DNA of 64,000 bases from Austropuccinia psidii (GCA_023105745.1 JALGQZ010000009.1:46901967-46965966), one strand, 5' to 3'; counted from the stretch's first letter, positions 1 to 11,563 are shown. The notes: a model not told the origin generated them from the sequence alone. A program made the numbers and translations.

Positions 1-364
1 AGAAACCAAATGAGGCTTTTTTGTCTTTGGTGAAGAAATTTGAACTTTATTTAAGCTTTATAATTATAATTTAATAGAACACTGAAGTTTAAGCTTGTTT
101 ATTACTATTTCCAACAGGAATTACAAGCTACCAAAGGATAAGTTCCTATATGCAGGCTTGTAATCAAGGCTTTAAGAACTGCCAAAGACTAATTAAGTTT
201 GCATAAACTTAAATAAACTTAAAATAAAATTTTAAATCATTTCAACCTCATAAAAAGTTAAGCTTTAGTGTGTATTCCTATATTTACATGGAAAAATGGC
301 AATAACCTCAAAAATTCATAGGAAATCTAATTCTGAATAGATTTACCTGGAAGTCTTACATAGC
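1..364. other. AT-rich flank of El-1, no gene
   Basis: No credible ORF or RNA gene is visible. The stretch is rich in short AAGCTT-containing phrases, like the DNA beyond 10585, which would have been its direct continuation before El-1 inserted. Bases 360-364 (ATAGC) are the left copy of the El-1 target-site duplication; the right copy is at 10585-10589. Confidence 0.6.
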
Positions 365-1109
365 TGTCACAGGGGCTCTTTGAAGTGAAGAGGGCCTGGC
401 ACTCACTTATGGAGGGCTCAAAGATATGGTAAGAAAGGATACACTTAAGAGTGTTAAAGATGAATTACTAAAAGAATGAATATAAGAAAGCAGCAACAAA
501 AGAATAAGAATAAAAGAATAGAAGAGCCAACCACAAACAAGTCCAAGTCCACTGTTTTAACCTGTCAGAATGGAAAGAGAAGGGTTAATAAGGATATGGC
601 CACCCAACTCATACTGTACAGGCAAAGAGAGAAATGCAAAGACTAACTTAATATTAAATAAATATAATACCCAAAATAAGGATAAGAATATTCATAAAAT
701 AATAAATAAACTAAATTAATTAACTGGGCAAAAGTCCCCAGGGGGAGAAAGAGGGGCTGGTATATGTGAGAAACACCAGCCCTGATCCAGAGGAAGAATT
801 TTTATGAGAGGATTGAATTATTGAATTGAGTCTGGCCAATACAGGTCCTGTACAGCTGTACAGAAACTGTACAAGAGGTGTGGTGTATTTGAGTGATCAT
901 ACAGTTTTATACTGGTGTATTGAAACTGTATTGGGTGAATCAAACCTGTACAGGTATTGACAGGCTGTATTGATGTACCAAGCTGTATGCATGTTCCAGA
1001 ATGAAGATTGCTGAAACTGAATGCTGATGCAGATACTGGATCTGCTGATTTGAGGTGTTTGAGTGGGTGTATTGATGAATACCCTTACCCCTGGTGAGTG
1101 GTTGTTACA
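365..1109 (-). repeat. El-1 3' LTR
   Basis: This 745-bp repeat matches 9824-10584 along its length. The main difference is a block of about 15 bp near the start that is present only in the right copy. It has TG...CA ends, and the polypurine tract abuts its inner edge. The small ORF readable at 897-1148 is non-coding LTR sequence. Confidence 0.92.
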
Positions 1110-1122
1110 GTATCCCCCTCTT
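1110..1122 (-). other. El-1 polypurine tract
   Basis: Read on the minus strand, the bases just before the 3' LTR are AAGAGGGGGATAC. This is a purine run in the position where plus-strand DNA synthesis is primed in LTR elements. Confidence 0.7.
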
Positions 1123-1639
1123 GAAACTGGTGGGCTCCTGAACACCATAGTACCCTGCCACTGTTGAGTGGCATCTCAATATCCCCACATTTTTTTCAAA
1201 AAATTTCTTTTTAATTTTCTTTTCCTCTTGACCATTATCCTGAAAATCCTTCTTCAATTCTTCTCTGTCAAATTAAATTGATTCCCCCCTTCTTTCAAGT
1301 TTTGAGTAAGTATTCCACTTCGAAATATGCTTTTTCTTTCTTCTGATTCAGTCAATCTTGCCCTTGGGATATATCCCAAAATGTTGGCCACTGAGCTCTT
1401 GTGCTCAAAAAATGATGCCCAATGAGTATATGAAGTGTAATCATTGGGCAAGGCTTAATCCAAATAAAATATTGAAAAATTTCCTCCAAGGGGTCTTGTC
1501 CCCATTGTCAATGGAAATGCCCTCAAACAGCCCTCCAAAATGTTTTTTTGGGCTGTGGCCTCTTCCCTGAGGAATCTTGATTTTTATGGCCTTTTGGGCC
1601 TTTTTGGGATTTTGGTGATTTTTGATGATTTTATGATCT

Positions 1640-1900
1640 ATGGCCATTTTTGGCCATTTTGGGTCTTTGGGGTCCTACAGTCTGTGGGCCGTACGCCGTG
1701 GGGGCTATTGGAGGCCCCCTGGGCCCAATTTTGCTGGGGACCCAGGGCGACCAAGGGGCCCAGAATTGGCCCAAACCCAAACTTCACCATATGTGGCCTG
1801 GACCCATTGATAGGGTCCAGGACCATCAAAATCCTGGCCTCCCCAAAGTTGCAGGGGAGGCCCTGGGTGATGAGTTCAGCCCCAAAGGGGTATGAACATT
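1640..1900. other. GC-rich island upstream of the opposite-strand ORF
   Basis: Unlike the AT-rich surroundings, this stretch is dominated by GGCC, CCCC and GGGG blocks and short palindromes such as GGGCCC. It ends about 35 bases before the ATG at 1936. It may be promoter or 5' UTR of the plus-strand ORF, or a structured part of the 3' UTR of El-1. The small ORFs inside it on both strands look like composition artefacts. Confidence 0.4.
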
Positions 1901-1935
1901 CACCTTAGAGGCTTTGAGGGGGGCATAATTGAGTT

Positions 1936-3269
1936 ATGGCCCTCATTTCCTTGAGGTCAAAAAAAAAGCTTGTTGATATGGAGTGGATTGATTCTGACCT
2001 CTTGAATCTTCTGGTTGCATATTCTTCAGTTATGAGTTCCAAACTGACTGAACTCACTGAATCTTCTCCTTATGCACGGCCACAGTCTGTTCTTTGTGGT
2101 TCTGGCGTCTTCAGTCAATTATCCTCCCCTTCCATGGTGTCTTCTGGTCATTTTGATCTCTCCCAAACCTATGATGGGTTCAGAGCAGTTGAAGTTCTTG
2201 ATCCTGCCTGTACTGAATGTTTGACCAAGGTTAAGGATTGCTTTCAACATTACAATCCTCAATTGTCAAAATGCCATATTTGCTTCATTGGAAAAAAACC
2301 ATGTCGTTGTACCAGGTCAACTTTGTCCAACGTCAGGAGGCATTTATGGAGCAGAAAGGATGGGCCTTTTGGACAGGAATTCCCCATTTCTGAGGAACCT
2401 ACTCCTGATGCAACCTCAGGATTTTCTCAATGTGAGTGATTTGCATATCTTGATTGAATTGCTACTGATATTTTGATGTAGTGACTGGTTCCAGGCAGAG
2501 GGATGTGGCCAGGTGGACTAATGTTGGAGGACCCATTCCAATTGGTGGTAGGCCCATACATTACAGCTCAGAAATCCCAATCTCAAGGACCAATACTGAT
2601 GGAGTAGTGAAGGTAGTGAAAAAACTAAGAATTGTTGATTCCCCAACAGATCCAGATGCTGAAGGAAGTGATGAGTTGAATGGTGAAGAAGTTGAAGTTG
2701 TTCCTCATTCAGTTGGCCATCCATCCAGCAATTCCTCTTCTCAACCTCTGGCCAACACTAGATTCCAAAGCCAAATTATTCCCAGCACTCCCAGAACCTT
2801 CCAACCAATGCTTGCTTCCATTCCTACAACCCTTCCTCCTCCTTCACCAACTACTTCCCACACCACCAGGCCTGCCTTGAATCCAGCAGTAAGACCATCA
2901 CCAGTTCAACAACCTAGAAACTAACCCATAACCACCTCCCGTCAACTTCAACCTGTGGCCAGCTCCAGAAGAAGAAGAGATGGATTGTCCCCTTTACCAT
3001 TTCCTGCCGCTCAAGTTTTTCAAAGAAGAGAATGTTGGCCTATCCGGGTTACCAGAGAAGATCCCAACGCGGCTAGTGAAAATCAAGATGCTGTGGCCAG
3101 ATTATTCAGGAGGGTTGATAGAAATAGCAGAGAGGTGATTATGTATGCCAATGACAGGACTATTCCAGGTACTGCTTCTGAAGAGATGGCTGCAAAATTT
3201 GCCTGGTATGAAGATGAGTTGATAAATGATTTTCAGAAAACTTTTGATGATTTAGGTAGAGATAACTAG
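1936..3269 (+). pseudogene. Opposite-strand ORF in El-1 with Zn(2)-Cys(6)-like motif, intron and one nonsense codon
   Basis: The ORF runs opposite to gag-pol, between pol and the 3' LTR. Exon 1 (1936-2431) and exon 2 (2482-3269) join in frame through a 50-base intron, giving 428 codons with an internal TAA at 2922-2924; the same frame stays open beyond it to 3269. Six cysteines at residues 92, 95, 102, 113, 116 and 123 follow C-X2-C-X6-C-X10-C-X2-C-X6-C, the spacing of fungal Gal4-type binuclear zinc clusters. The sequence between the cysteines is less basic than in typical regulators. A middle region rich in Ser, Pro and acidic residues and a C-terminal Arg-rich part follow. I recall similar proteins from rust-fungus retroelements. 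The function is unknown; DNA binding is inferred from cysteine spacing only. Confidence 0.7.
2432..2481 (+). other. Predicted 50-base intron of the opposite-strand ORF
   Basis: The 5' site is GTGAGT and the 3' end is GATGTAG, with a CTGAT branch-like sequence between them. Removing it restores one reading frame (Gln-Leu-Thr-Gly across the junction). Without splicing the frame closes at 2437-2439, shortly after the donor. Confidence 0.7.
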
Positions 3270-3558
3270 TTTTCCTTTTCCTTGTTTGTGTTTGGTTTGA
3301 CTTCTATCCCCACTCTTATAAATACTAAAAAATAAAAAATAATGGAACCTCCCAATACATGATTTGGGAGGGGATGATGCTGCTTTAAAGAAATAAAAGG
3401 AAGAAAGTTATAGAAGTAAAGAAAGAAAGAAAATAAAAGAATAAGAGAAAATGAGAGTAAAGAAAAGAAATAAAGAAGAATCCTGATAGCTGGTCCTCCT
3501 TGTGGTGAGCTGCTTGATTCTGGCCATGAAGTGTCTGAAAAGTGAAAACCAAGCATTT

Positions 3559-4037
3559 GATGCTCACAGAGTGGCCAAGGTAATGTTTTACAAGAAGTAG
3601 AACCCTTAGGGATGCATACCAGGAGATGGAACTTACTTTCATAACTTCCACTCCCCACCAAGCACCATAAACTGAAATAATTTGCCATAAATGACTTCTT
3701 AAATGAATTGCCATAAATGACTTCTGAAATGAATTGCCATAAATGACTTCTGAAATGAATTGCCATAAATGACTTGAAGTAATGAATGTCTTGAATTATG
3801 ATGATTGGCATAAATTGAAATGGCAATAAAGAAAGAAACATTTGGCCATATCTTGATAAGGTTCAAATCGGAGGGTATTGGTGTTGTATGCTTCCTGAAC
3901 CTGTCCAAAGAATTGACAAGTGCTCACAAAGTGGCCAAGGTGATGCTTACAACAACATTTGGGTAGAATACCCCCTTAAAGGTGCATGCCAGGAGAGGAA
4001 CTTACTTTCATAACTTCTTCTCCCCACCAAGCACCAT
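3559..4037. repeat. Duplicated module near the end of El-1 pol
   Basis: About 110 bases at 3559-3670 recur in diverged form at 3925-4037. Both contain CTCACA..GTGGCCAAGG, then AGGAG..GGAACTTACTTTCATAACTTC, then CCCCACCAAGCACCATAA. The second copy abuts the stop codon of pol, so the duplication is in its 3' UTR. No coding role is seen. Confidence 0.6.
3682..3775. repeat. 26-bp tandem repeat, about 3.5 copies
   Basis: The unit starts TTGCCATAAATGACTTCT and recurs with an exact 26-base period at 3682, 3708, 3734 and 3760. It lies between the two copies of the duplicated module in the 3' untranslated part of El-1. Confidence 0.85.
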
Positions 4038-4039
4038 AA

Positions 4040-7000
4040 TCAAACTCTTGAGGTATTTGGACCAGGCTTGTCTGGATATAATGAATGGAAATCCTTGACA
4101 AGGTCTGGTGAGTTGGTAAGGCTGGAAGCTGGTTCCCAAGTGGTTCTTTCTGGGTCTTCACTGAATCCTTTCCACTCTACAAGATACCATAATTCACCTC
4201 TTTTGAGTTTTAAGTCCAGAACCTGAGCCACTTCCCATTCTTCTTGCTCCTCCACTGAGACTGGTGGTGGCGGCAATTGATGTCAATTTGGGATAGTTGA
4301 TTGCTTGACTGGTTCTAATAAGGACACATGGAAGACAGGGTGAACTGACTTCCTTTGCTGAGGCAACTTGAGGTGATATGCATGGCTGCCAATCTTCTTC
4401 ATAACTTCAAAAGGTCCCAACCATCTTTCTGATAACTTCTTGGTGGGTCTTGTGGTCTTGATGTTCTTGGAAGATAGCCATACTTTGTCCCCAGGTTGGA
4501 AATCAGGTGGAATTGCCCTATTTCTATCTGCATACTTCTTGAATCTCCTTATTGCTGACTCTAATTCTTCTTTGACAACTTGCTGTACTGATTGGAGTTT
4601 TGTTGATAACTTTCCAGCAGGTGAACCTTGAGAAATATGGATTGAGTCAAAGCTGGAATTTCTTCCATAAATGGTGAAAAAAGGTGATTTCTTTGTTGAT
4701 GAATGTTCTGCATTATTATAGGCAAATTCAGCCAGAGGGAGCCAGGTGTACCAGTCATCTTGATGATAGCTGACATACATCCGAAGGTACTGTTCTAGTA
4801 TCTGATTTACCCTCTCTGTCTGTCCATCTGTTTCAGGATGAAAAGCAGTTGAAAGATCTCTTGATATCTTGAGCTGCTGACATAATTGAGTCCAAAATGA
4901 TGAAACAAATAAAGATCCTCTATCACTGATGATACTGACTGGAAGGCCATGCTTGGAAAATACATGAATAATGAAGATTTAAGCTAAGTCCAGTGCAGTG
5001 ATTGTTCCATGAGTTGGAATGAAGATTGCCATTTTTGAAAACCTGTCCACAACTACTAGAATTGAGTCAAAGTTGTTTGACAAGGGCAATTGAGTTATAA
5101 AGTCCATTGATAAGGAATTCCAAGGACCAGATGGAATTTGAAGAGGCTTGAGTAGTCCAAACTTCTTGTGATGAATGTTCTTGTTTCTTGAACATTGCTG
5201 ACATGAGGACACATAGTCCTTGATGAATTGATTCATGCCAGCCCAATAAAAATCCCTCTTGATGAGCTTGAGGGTCTTCTCCTGGCCAGGATGGACAGCC
5301 AATGGTGAGTCATGATGCTTTTGAAGAATATTGGGTTGAAGTTCTTCATTGCTTGGGATTACCACTCTATCTTTGAATAATAATAACTTGGCTTGAGGTT
5401 CAAGAGAATAATCTGGAACTGATTCACCTCTTGCTAGTTGCTTGAGTATTTCTTTATAGTCTTTGTCTTGCCATACTTCTTTTTGAATCTTGTCAACTAA
5501 ATCAGAGAAAATCTCCACTTTGATTGAGAAGAATATCGACTCTTAAATTCCATCTTGCTTAAGTACTTGATGAAAGGTTTGAGGATTCTTGCTGATGAAG
5601 TCCACCCCCCTCTCTGGGTACACGTTGTCCCGACATGACAAGGCATCTGGTAAAGTGGTCAGCCTGCCTGGGTGGTAAGTGATAGTGAAATGGAATTCTG
5701 AGAGAAATTCAGCCCAACGGGCCTGACGACGAGTAAGAACTTTGGAAGACATGAAATACTGCAAGGAAGAATCGCTGTCAAGACCTCAAAAGGATTGGAA
5801 AGAGAAAGAAGAAATGCTCTCCAGCGCTTGAGAGCCCAAACTATGCCAAGGAGTTCCTTGTCAAGAATTTCATAGTTCAGCTCAGCTGGGAGAAGCTTGT
5901 CACTATCAAATGCAATGGGGTGCTTTCCTGAGTCATTCACCTGACTCAGTACGGCGCCCAATGCATAATCAGAAGCATTGGTCTCTACAATAGTAGGTAG
6001 AGATGGATTGAAATGGGATAAGATAGGAGCAGAGATGAAAGCTTCTTTGAGTGCTTGAAACTGACTAAGAGCTTCCTCATTGAAGATAAAGGGATAATCT
6101 TTTTTGAGAATGGAAGTGAGAGCAGTGATTTTTTTGGAATAATTTTTAATGAAACAACGATAAAAATTGGCAAAGCCAAGAAAAGATTGAAGTGCTTTGA
6201 TTTTTCTGGGCTGAGGCCAATTGAGGATCTGCTGAACTTTTGAAGAATCCATCTTGAGGCCATCACTTGAAACAACATAGCCCAAGTATTCCACACTTGA
6301 GGCATGGAATATACACTTGGAGGCTTTGGCAAATAAATTATTCTCTCTGAGTCTTTGGAGGACAGAGGTCACATGTTTGACATGTTCTTCCTCAGAACTT
6401 GAGAATACCATAATATCATCTAGATAAACCACAACAAACACATCCAACAAATCTGCAAATATATCATTCACAAGATTCTGGAAAGAAGCAGGAGCATTGG
6501 TCAAACAAAATGGCATGACCAAATACTCATAACTACCATATTTGGTTCTAAAGGTAGTTAAGTGCTCATCCCCCTCTTTGATTCTCAGAAGGTTATATGC
6601 ACCATGCAAATCTATCTTGGAGAAAATAGTGAAACCGTTGAATACGGTGAGGAGCTGGTTCATAGGAGGGAGAGGGTATCTGTTCTTCCTAGTGACAGCA
6701 TTGAGTTTGTGGTAGTCAACACACAAACAAAGACCTCCATCCTTTTTCTTGACAAAAAAGGACAGGTGCTCCTGTTGAAGAGGAGCTTGGTCTTATGAAA
6801 CCTTCCTCTACATTCTCTGAAATGTAGGCCCGCAGTGTTTCTGACTCTTGATTTGAGAATGAGTAGATAACAGCAATTGGAGATAGAAGACCCTTCAATT
6901 CAATATGATGATCACAGGCATGGTGTGGAGGAAGTTTCTCTGCTTTCACCTTGGAGAATACATCCAAATATTGGTGATAAGCAGGAGGGACAACCTTCAA

Positions 7001-7719
7001 CACAGTTTCAATTTCTTCTGGCTCTTCCTCCTCATCCCACTGCTCCTCCAGGGATGCATGAAAAGATCAGGGAGGAAGGTCCATATCCCCTTGAAAGAGA
7101 TGAAGTGAAGATATAGCAACATCTTCTCCAACATCTTTTATCTCTTTGAAGACTTCATCTCCTAATGGAAGTAATGACTGAAAGGGATTGATGGAAGGGA
7201 AGGTGTCTTAAGTTCACCAGCCAGAGTAACACTGTTGACAGCAGTGGCAATGTCATTACTAGCAGAAGGAAGAATACCACTAGAATCCTTATGATTAGAA
7301 TCATAGGTGATCAATCCATTTTTTCAATCAATAATGGGATTAGAATGGTAAAGGAAATCATAGCCCAATATCAGGTCTTCTCCCTTGGGTGAATCTATGA
7401 TAAAGAAGTCCCATTAAAAGCTTGGGAAGGAAGGTAAGTCAACTACCCACTTTGTATAATGAGTGATGAACAAGGCAGGGGATTCATTAGAATCCAGAAT
7501 GAAAAGAGGAATCTTTTCAGGGAGCTCTGACAGAGTCAATGAGTACTTGAGAACAAAATTCTTTGCAATAAAAGAGTTTGTAGCACCAGAATCAATGAGA
7601 ATACTATAAAAAATATCAGAGATAGAAGAAAAAATAAGAAACTTTAAAGATTTCTTGACACTAGTATTCAGAGTGCACAATTGTGCTCTTGAAGGAAATA
7701 AGTGAGAACCATTGAGCAC
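4040..7719 (-). pseudogene. pol: El-1 pol: protease, RT, RNase H, integrase, chromodomain (broken)
   Basis: The parts read in order on the minus strand. The aspartic protease has an Asp-Ser-Gly active site near 7585. RT (about 7000-6200) has Tyr-Leu-Asp-Asp near 6420. RNase H is at about 6030-5600. The integrase zinc domain (His, His, Cys-X2-Cys) is at about 5330-5190 and the catalytic core runs from about 5120 towards 4800. A canonical chromodomain occupies 4245-4110, with the Tyr-Leu-Val-Glu-Trp-Lys-Gly and Trp-Glu-Pro motifs. Frames change between the protease segment, 7003 and 6726, and again near 5770. In-frame stops occur at 5543-5545 and 4979-4981 and upstream of 4780. The RNase H to chromodomain part otherwise shares one frame. 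In active elements this polyprotein carries out reverse transcription and integration; chromodomains usually direct insertion to heterochromatin. Confidence 0.9.
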
Positions 7720-7733
7720 ATCATGATCCCCAC

Positions 7734-9095
7734 TCAGGCTTTTCCCCGCTTGCTAGGGAAGCCTCTTGATGATGACCCAGACTTGTTCTGAGGTCTCTTG
7801 AAGCGTTTTTCAATTGGGTGCTTTCCACCACAATAAGTACACAACCCCTCTTTAATCCTCCTCTCCTTTTCAGAACCAATTAATTTATTGTCCTTATTGA
7901 GGAGAGCAGCAAGAGGCTTGTCTTTTGAAGATTGAAACTGCTTGCCCTTCTTGTTCTTCTTCTGGTGAGGCCTCTTTGAAGATGAGTTTTGAGGAGGCCT
8001 AGATTGATTGGATCCATTGACTGGAGGCTTCTTTTCTTGATTTCCACCCTTTTCTTTTTGCCTCTCATGATATCTTGTGTCTAACTCTAAAGTGACATCC
8101 ATAAGTTCTTGACGAGTATCAAAAGTTCCAGGGTGAGAAGCCAACTGATCCAATAATCTTGATGCCAATCCTCTTCTGTAAACATGGATATAAGCTCTTT
8201 CCCCTCAATCTCCAATTCTTGACATTAAGCTTCTGAAATCTGCAATTTACAAGGAAACATGACCACTCTCCTTCATCCTCAAATTGTCCAACTCTTGTTC
8301 AGCTTTCCTGACTTCATTGGGGTCACCAAACAGAGTGAATAATTGAGATTCAAATAAGGGCCAATTATTGAGGAGGTAGGAAGGGTCTTCATTGGAAATA
8401 TTTGAGAGATAGGTTTCAATCCACTTTCCAGCTCTACCAGTGAGAAAAGAAGTTGAGTAAAGAACTTTCTTCCTGTCAGAGTAGAAATTTGCTGGATCAT
8501 TATTGAAGATTAATTGACAGGATTGGATAAATCCTCTCAATTTATGAGCTTGAGTACCATCAAAAGAATCAGGTGCCTTCATGGATGGAGTCTTGAATGC
8601 AGGGGCTTTGGAATTGTCCCTGGGAGAAACTGCTTGAGTGAGTTGCCCCATGAATTGAGTCATCTGCTCCATCATCTTGAGGAGACTTGGATCAGTTTGA
8701 GAGACAAGAGGTTGACTAGAAAGGGCTAGATTAGAACCCTGAGGCACCTCTGGAGCATTTGCCAAGGCATCTGCCACTTCAGTTTCCCCAGAATCTTCCT
8801 CTTACACAGACTCTTCCCCCTCTTCATCTTCAACTTCCCCTAATCTTGCTCTTGCACCTTCAGACATGCCAGGGTAGCCACCCAAAAGTCCAGAAAAGGA
8901 TCTTGATCTTCTAGATTTCATTCCACCTCTTCTTGAGGGTGCTGCTCCTTCCATTGGTGCTCCTCTGTCCAAATTTGCACTCAGTTGATGAACTGATGGT
9001 GTGCGGTCAAGAGGAGCCCTTGCTGTAGGAGTAAGAACAGCTGGAATATTTTGGGATCTAGTGTTCTTTGCTGGGGGACTATGCTGAACTGGCAT
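7734..9095 (-). pseudogene. gag: El-1 gag (three in-frame stops)
   Basis: One minus-strand frame of 454 codons starts at the ATG at 9095. It contains stops at 8802-8804 (TAA), 8247-8249 (TAA) and 8205-8207 (TGA). The middle (about 8640-8200) is a retrotransposon Gag/capsid domain, recognisable by the Phe-Asp-Gly-Thr and Trp-(X)-Leu-Phe segments. The C-terminal zinc knuckle near 7830-7790 reads C-X2-C-X4-H-X4-Arg, so the final Cys is lost. There are no frameshifts, only point changes. Gag would form the virus-like particle. Confidence 0.88.
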
Positions 9096-9823
9096 TATGA
9101 ACAGAAGTTGAATAAAAGAACTTGATGGTATTGAGAACAGAAATCAAAACTTGGCCAAATCAATCACAATAAAATCTTGATGAGGCTTGAGGAATCAATT
9201 CAATTCTTGAGGTGAACTCAACTTCAATCAACAATCAATCAATTCAATCAAAAATCAACAATAAATCAAATTCAAATCAAATATCAATAATCTTGAGTAA
9301 TCAAAAATCAATCAATATCCAATCAATAAATCAGTGTCTTCAATATGAAATTAAGGTCTTGAGGAATAAATAAATCAATTCAAAATCCTCAGAAATAAAT
9401 TCAAATATCTTGATGAGTCAAAATCAATCAATAATCAAAATCAATTCTTGAGGATCAATAAAATATCTTGAGAATTCAAAGTCAATCAATACAATCCAAA
9501 TGAAAATCCTGAATCACTGAATCAATAAACCCAATGAATCCCAATCAATTAAACCAATCAATAACTCCTAAAAGAACCTGAATAAGAACACAGAAAAAAT
9601 TTGATTTGATAAAATGAATGAAGTGAATGAAATGGTCAGCAATGATTAAGAAAAAAGAAAAATCAATTTCATATGAATGAAATGAATGAGATGAAATTGA
9701 TGAGAGAGAAAAATCATAATCATTGAAGATCATTAAATCATAAAAGAGATCATAATTGATGAATGAGAGAAATGAATATAAATGAATGAAAAGAAAGAAT
9801 CAAATATGAGTTAATTAATTTAA
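9096..9823 (-). other. El-1 5' leader, low complexity
   Basis: This stretch lies between the 5' LTR and the gag ATG. It is built largely of AATCAATC- and GAATGAAT-like simple sequence. Next to the LTR I do not recognise a tRNA-complementary primer site; the first bases after the LTR on the minus strand are TTAAATTAATTAACTC. The small minus-strand ORF at 9545-9733 is a low-complexity artefact. Confidence 0.6.
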
Positions 9824-10584
9824 TGTCACAGGGGCTCTTCAAAGTGAAGAGGGCCTGGCACTCAGTAAACTGGGACTCACTTATGGAGGGCTCAAAGATA
9901 TGGTAAGAAAGGATACACTTAAGAGTGTTAAAGATGAATTACTAAAAGAATGAATATAAGAAAGCAGAAAAAAAAGAATAAGAATAAAAGAATAGAAGAG
10001 CCAACCACAAACAATTCCAAGTCCACTGTTTCAACCTGTCAGAATGGAAAGAGAAGGGTTAATAAGGATATGGCCACCCAACTCATACTGTACAGGCAAA
10101 GAGAGAAATGCAAAGACTGACTTAATATTAAATAAATATAATACCCAAAATAAGGATAAGAATATTCATAAAATAATAAATAAACTAAATTAATTAACTG
10201 GGGAAAAGTCCCCAGGGGGGAGCAAGAGGGGCTGGTATATGTGAGAAACACCAGCCCTGATCCAGAGGAAGGATATTCATGAGAGGATTGAAGTATTGAA
10301 TTGAGTCTGGCCCATACAGGTCCTGTACAGCTGTACAGAACCTGTACAAGAGGTGTGGTGTATTTGAGTGATCATACAGTTTCATACTGGTGTATTGAAA
10401 CTGTATTGGGTGAATCCAACCTGTACAGGTATTGACAGGCTGTATTGATGTACCAAGCTGTATGCATGTTTCATAATGAAGATTTCTGAAACTGAATGCT
10501 GATGCAGATACTGGATCTGCTGATTTGAGGTGTTTGAGTGGGTGTATTGATGAATACCCTTACCCCTGGTGAGTGGTTGTTACA
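9824..10584 (-). repeat. El-1 5' LTR
   Basis: The 761-bp partner of 365-1109 has the same TG...CA ends and only scattered differences apart from the block of about 15 bp. It is the promoter-bearing copy for the minus-strand element. The right target duplication ATAGC follows at 10585-10589. Confidence 0.92.
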
Positions 10585-10869
10585 ATAGCCTAAAGATTCA
10601 TTTTATCTGTGTATAAATTAGATTTCAATTATCCTTTATTAGTAATATTTTTTTTGCAATTTAGCCTTTAAAATACCATTTTTAATTCTTCTTAAAGAAA
10701 ATTAGGATTTCTTTAAAAATTAATAGAAATCTTACTTGAAACATTTTTTCTTGGAAGTTTATTTTTAAGTTTTTTATTTTATGAAGTTTAACATAAATGA
10801 ATAACTTTAATATCAAAGCTTAAATTAATAAACTTAAATCAGAATTAAAGTTACTTGCAGTTAATAATG

Positions 10870-11530
10870 AAACTGGTAACCTTAAATTGTAATTGAACAT
10901 GAGTCACCCTACCTCAAGAGCCTTATTTTTAAGAATTGTTTTTCAGTTTTGATCTGAGAGCACCCTATATATCCATTATTGATAATTATAGACTCTCTGA
11001 ATGCATAAAAAGAGTCCTTATATCACTTCTTTTTTTCCATCATTATCATTCAATCAATCCAAATAGACGTTTAAACAGGTAAAGTTTTATTACTTATAAA
11101 ATCTTATTATTAAAAGTAATAATTTTTTTTATTCTTCAAAAATTATCATGAAAAGTCATAATAACAGAATAAATGATATGTCTTTATAACCAAATAATTG
11201 CTTTTATCATCTAAAATTATTGCTTTAATATCTTTTTAAATCCACACATTCTTCTAAAAATCGTTAAAATCTCATTTTTATCATAAAATTTGTTTATTTC
11301 TTTAAGAATATTAATTTTTGGAATTTTTTCTCATTTATAAAAATTATTTAATACTATAGCTGTTTTATTTGACTTATTGTATCAAATGAATATTCTAAGT
11401 ATGTTTTTCTCTTAATATTCTATATTTTTCCTATCTAGAATCAGTTTTTTTTAAGTATTTCTCTTTAGGAATTATCTCTGCACAGTGTGTGGAATAATTT
11501 TCTTTATGAGTTGTTAATATTAATATTTTC
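10870..11530 (+). repeat. Decayed LTR fragment, plus orientation
   Basis: It is similar to the reverse complement of 11870-12490. Shared landmarks in the same order include AACCTTA, GCATAAAAAGAG (TATA-like) and TTTAAACAGGTAAAG. It appears truncated where the partner continues another 300 bases to its terminus. Confidence 0.5.
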
Positions 11531-11563
11531 CACATGTAGTTGCCCATTGGGGGCTTTAAGCTT

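Larger units (their letters stand above)
365..10584 (-). mobile_element. El-1: complete, decayed Ty3/Gypsy chromovirus
   Basis: Two direct repeats beginning TGTCACAGGGG and ending TTGTTACA bound the element at 365-1109 and 9824-10584. The 5-bp duplication ATAGC flanks it exactly (360-364, 10585-10589), as expected for Ty3/Gypsy integrase. Gag (9095-7734) and Pol (7719-4040) read on the minus strand, with protease, RT, RNase H, integrase and a classical chromodomain in that order, which is the chromovirus arrangement. Between Pol and the 3' LTR lie about 2.9 kb containing an ORF on the opposite strand. All coding parts carry stops or frameshifts, so the copy cannot be autonomous. It is a different family from El-3 to El-8. 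Confidence 0.93.

Noticed and set aside
1540..1908. 122-codon plus-strand ORF rich in Gly, Pro and Trp
   Set aside because: It follows the GC-rich composition of the island; overlapping ORFs in other frames look equally plausible and none has a motif.
9800..9823. Primer-binding site for El-1
   Set aside because: The bases inside the 5' LTR do not resemble any tRNA 3' end; self-priming as in Tf1-like elements is possible but cannot be judged without the transcription start.
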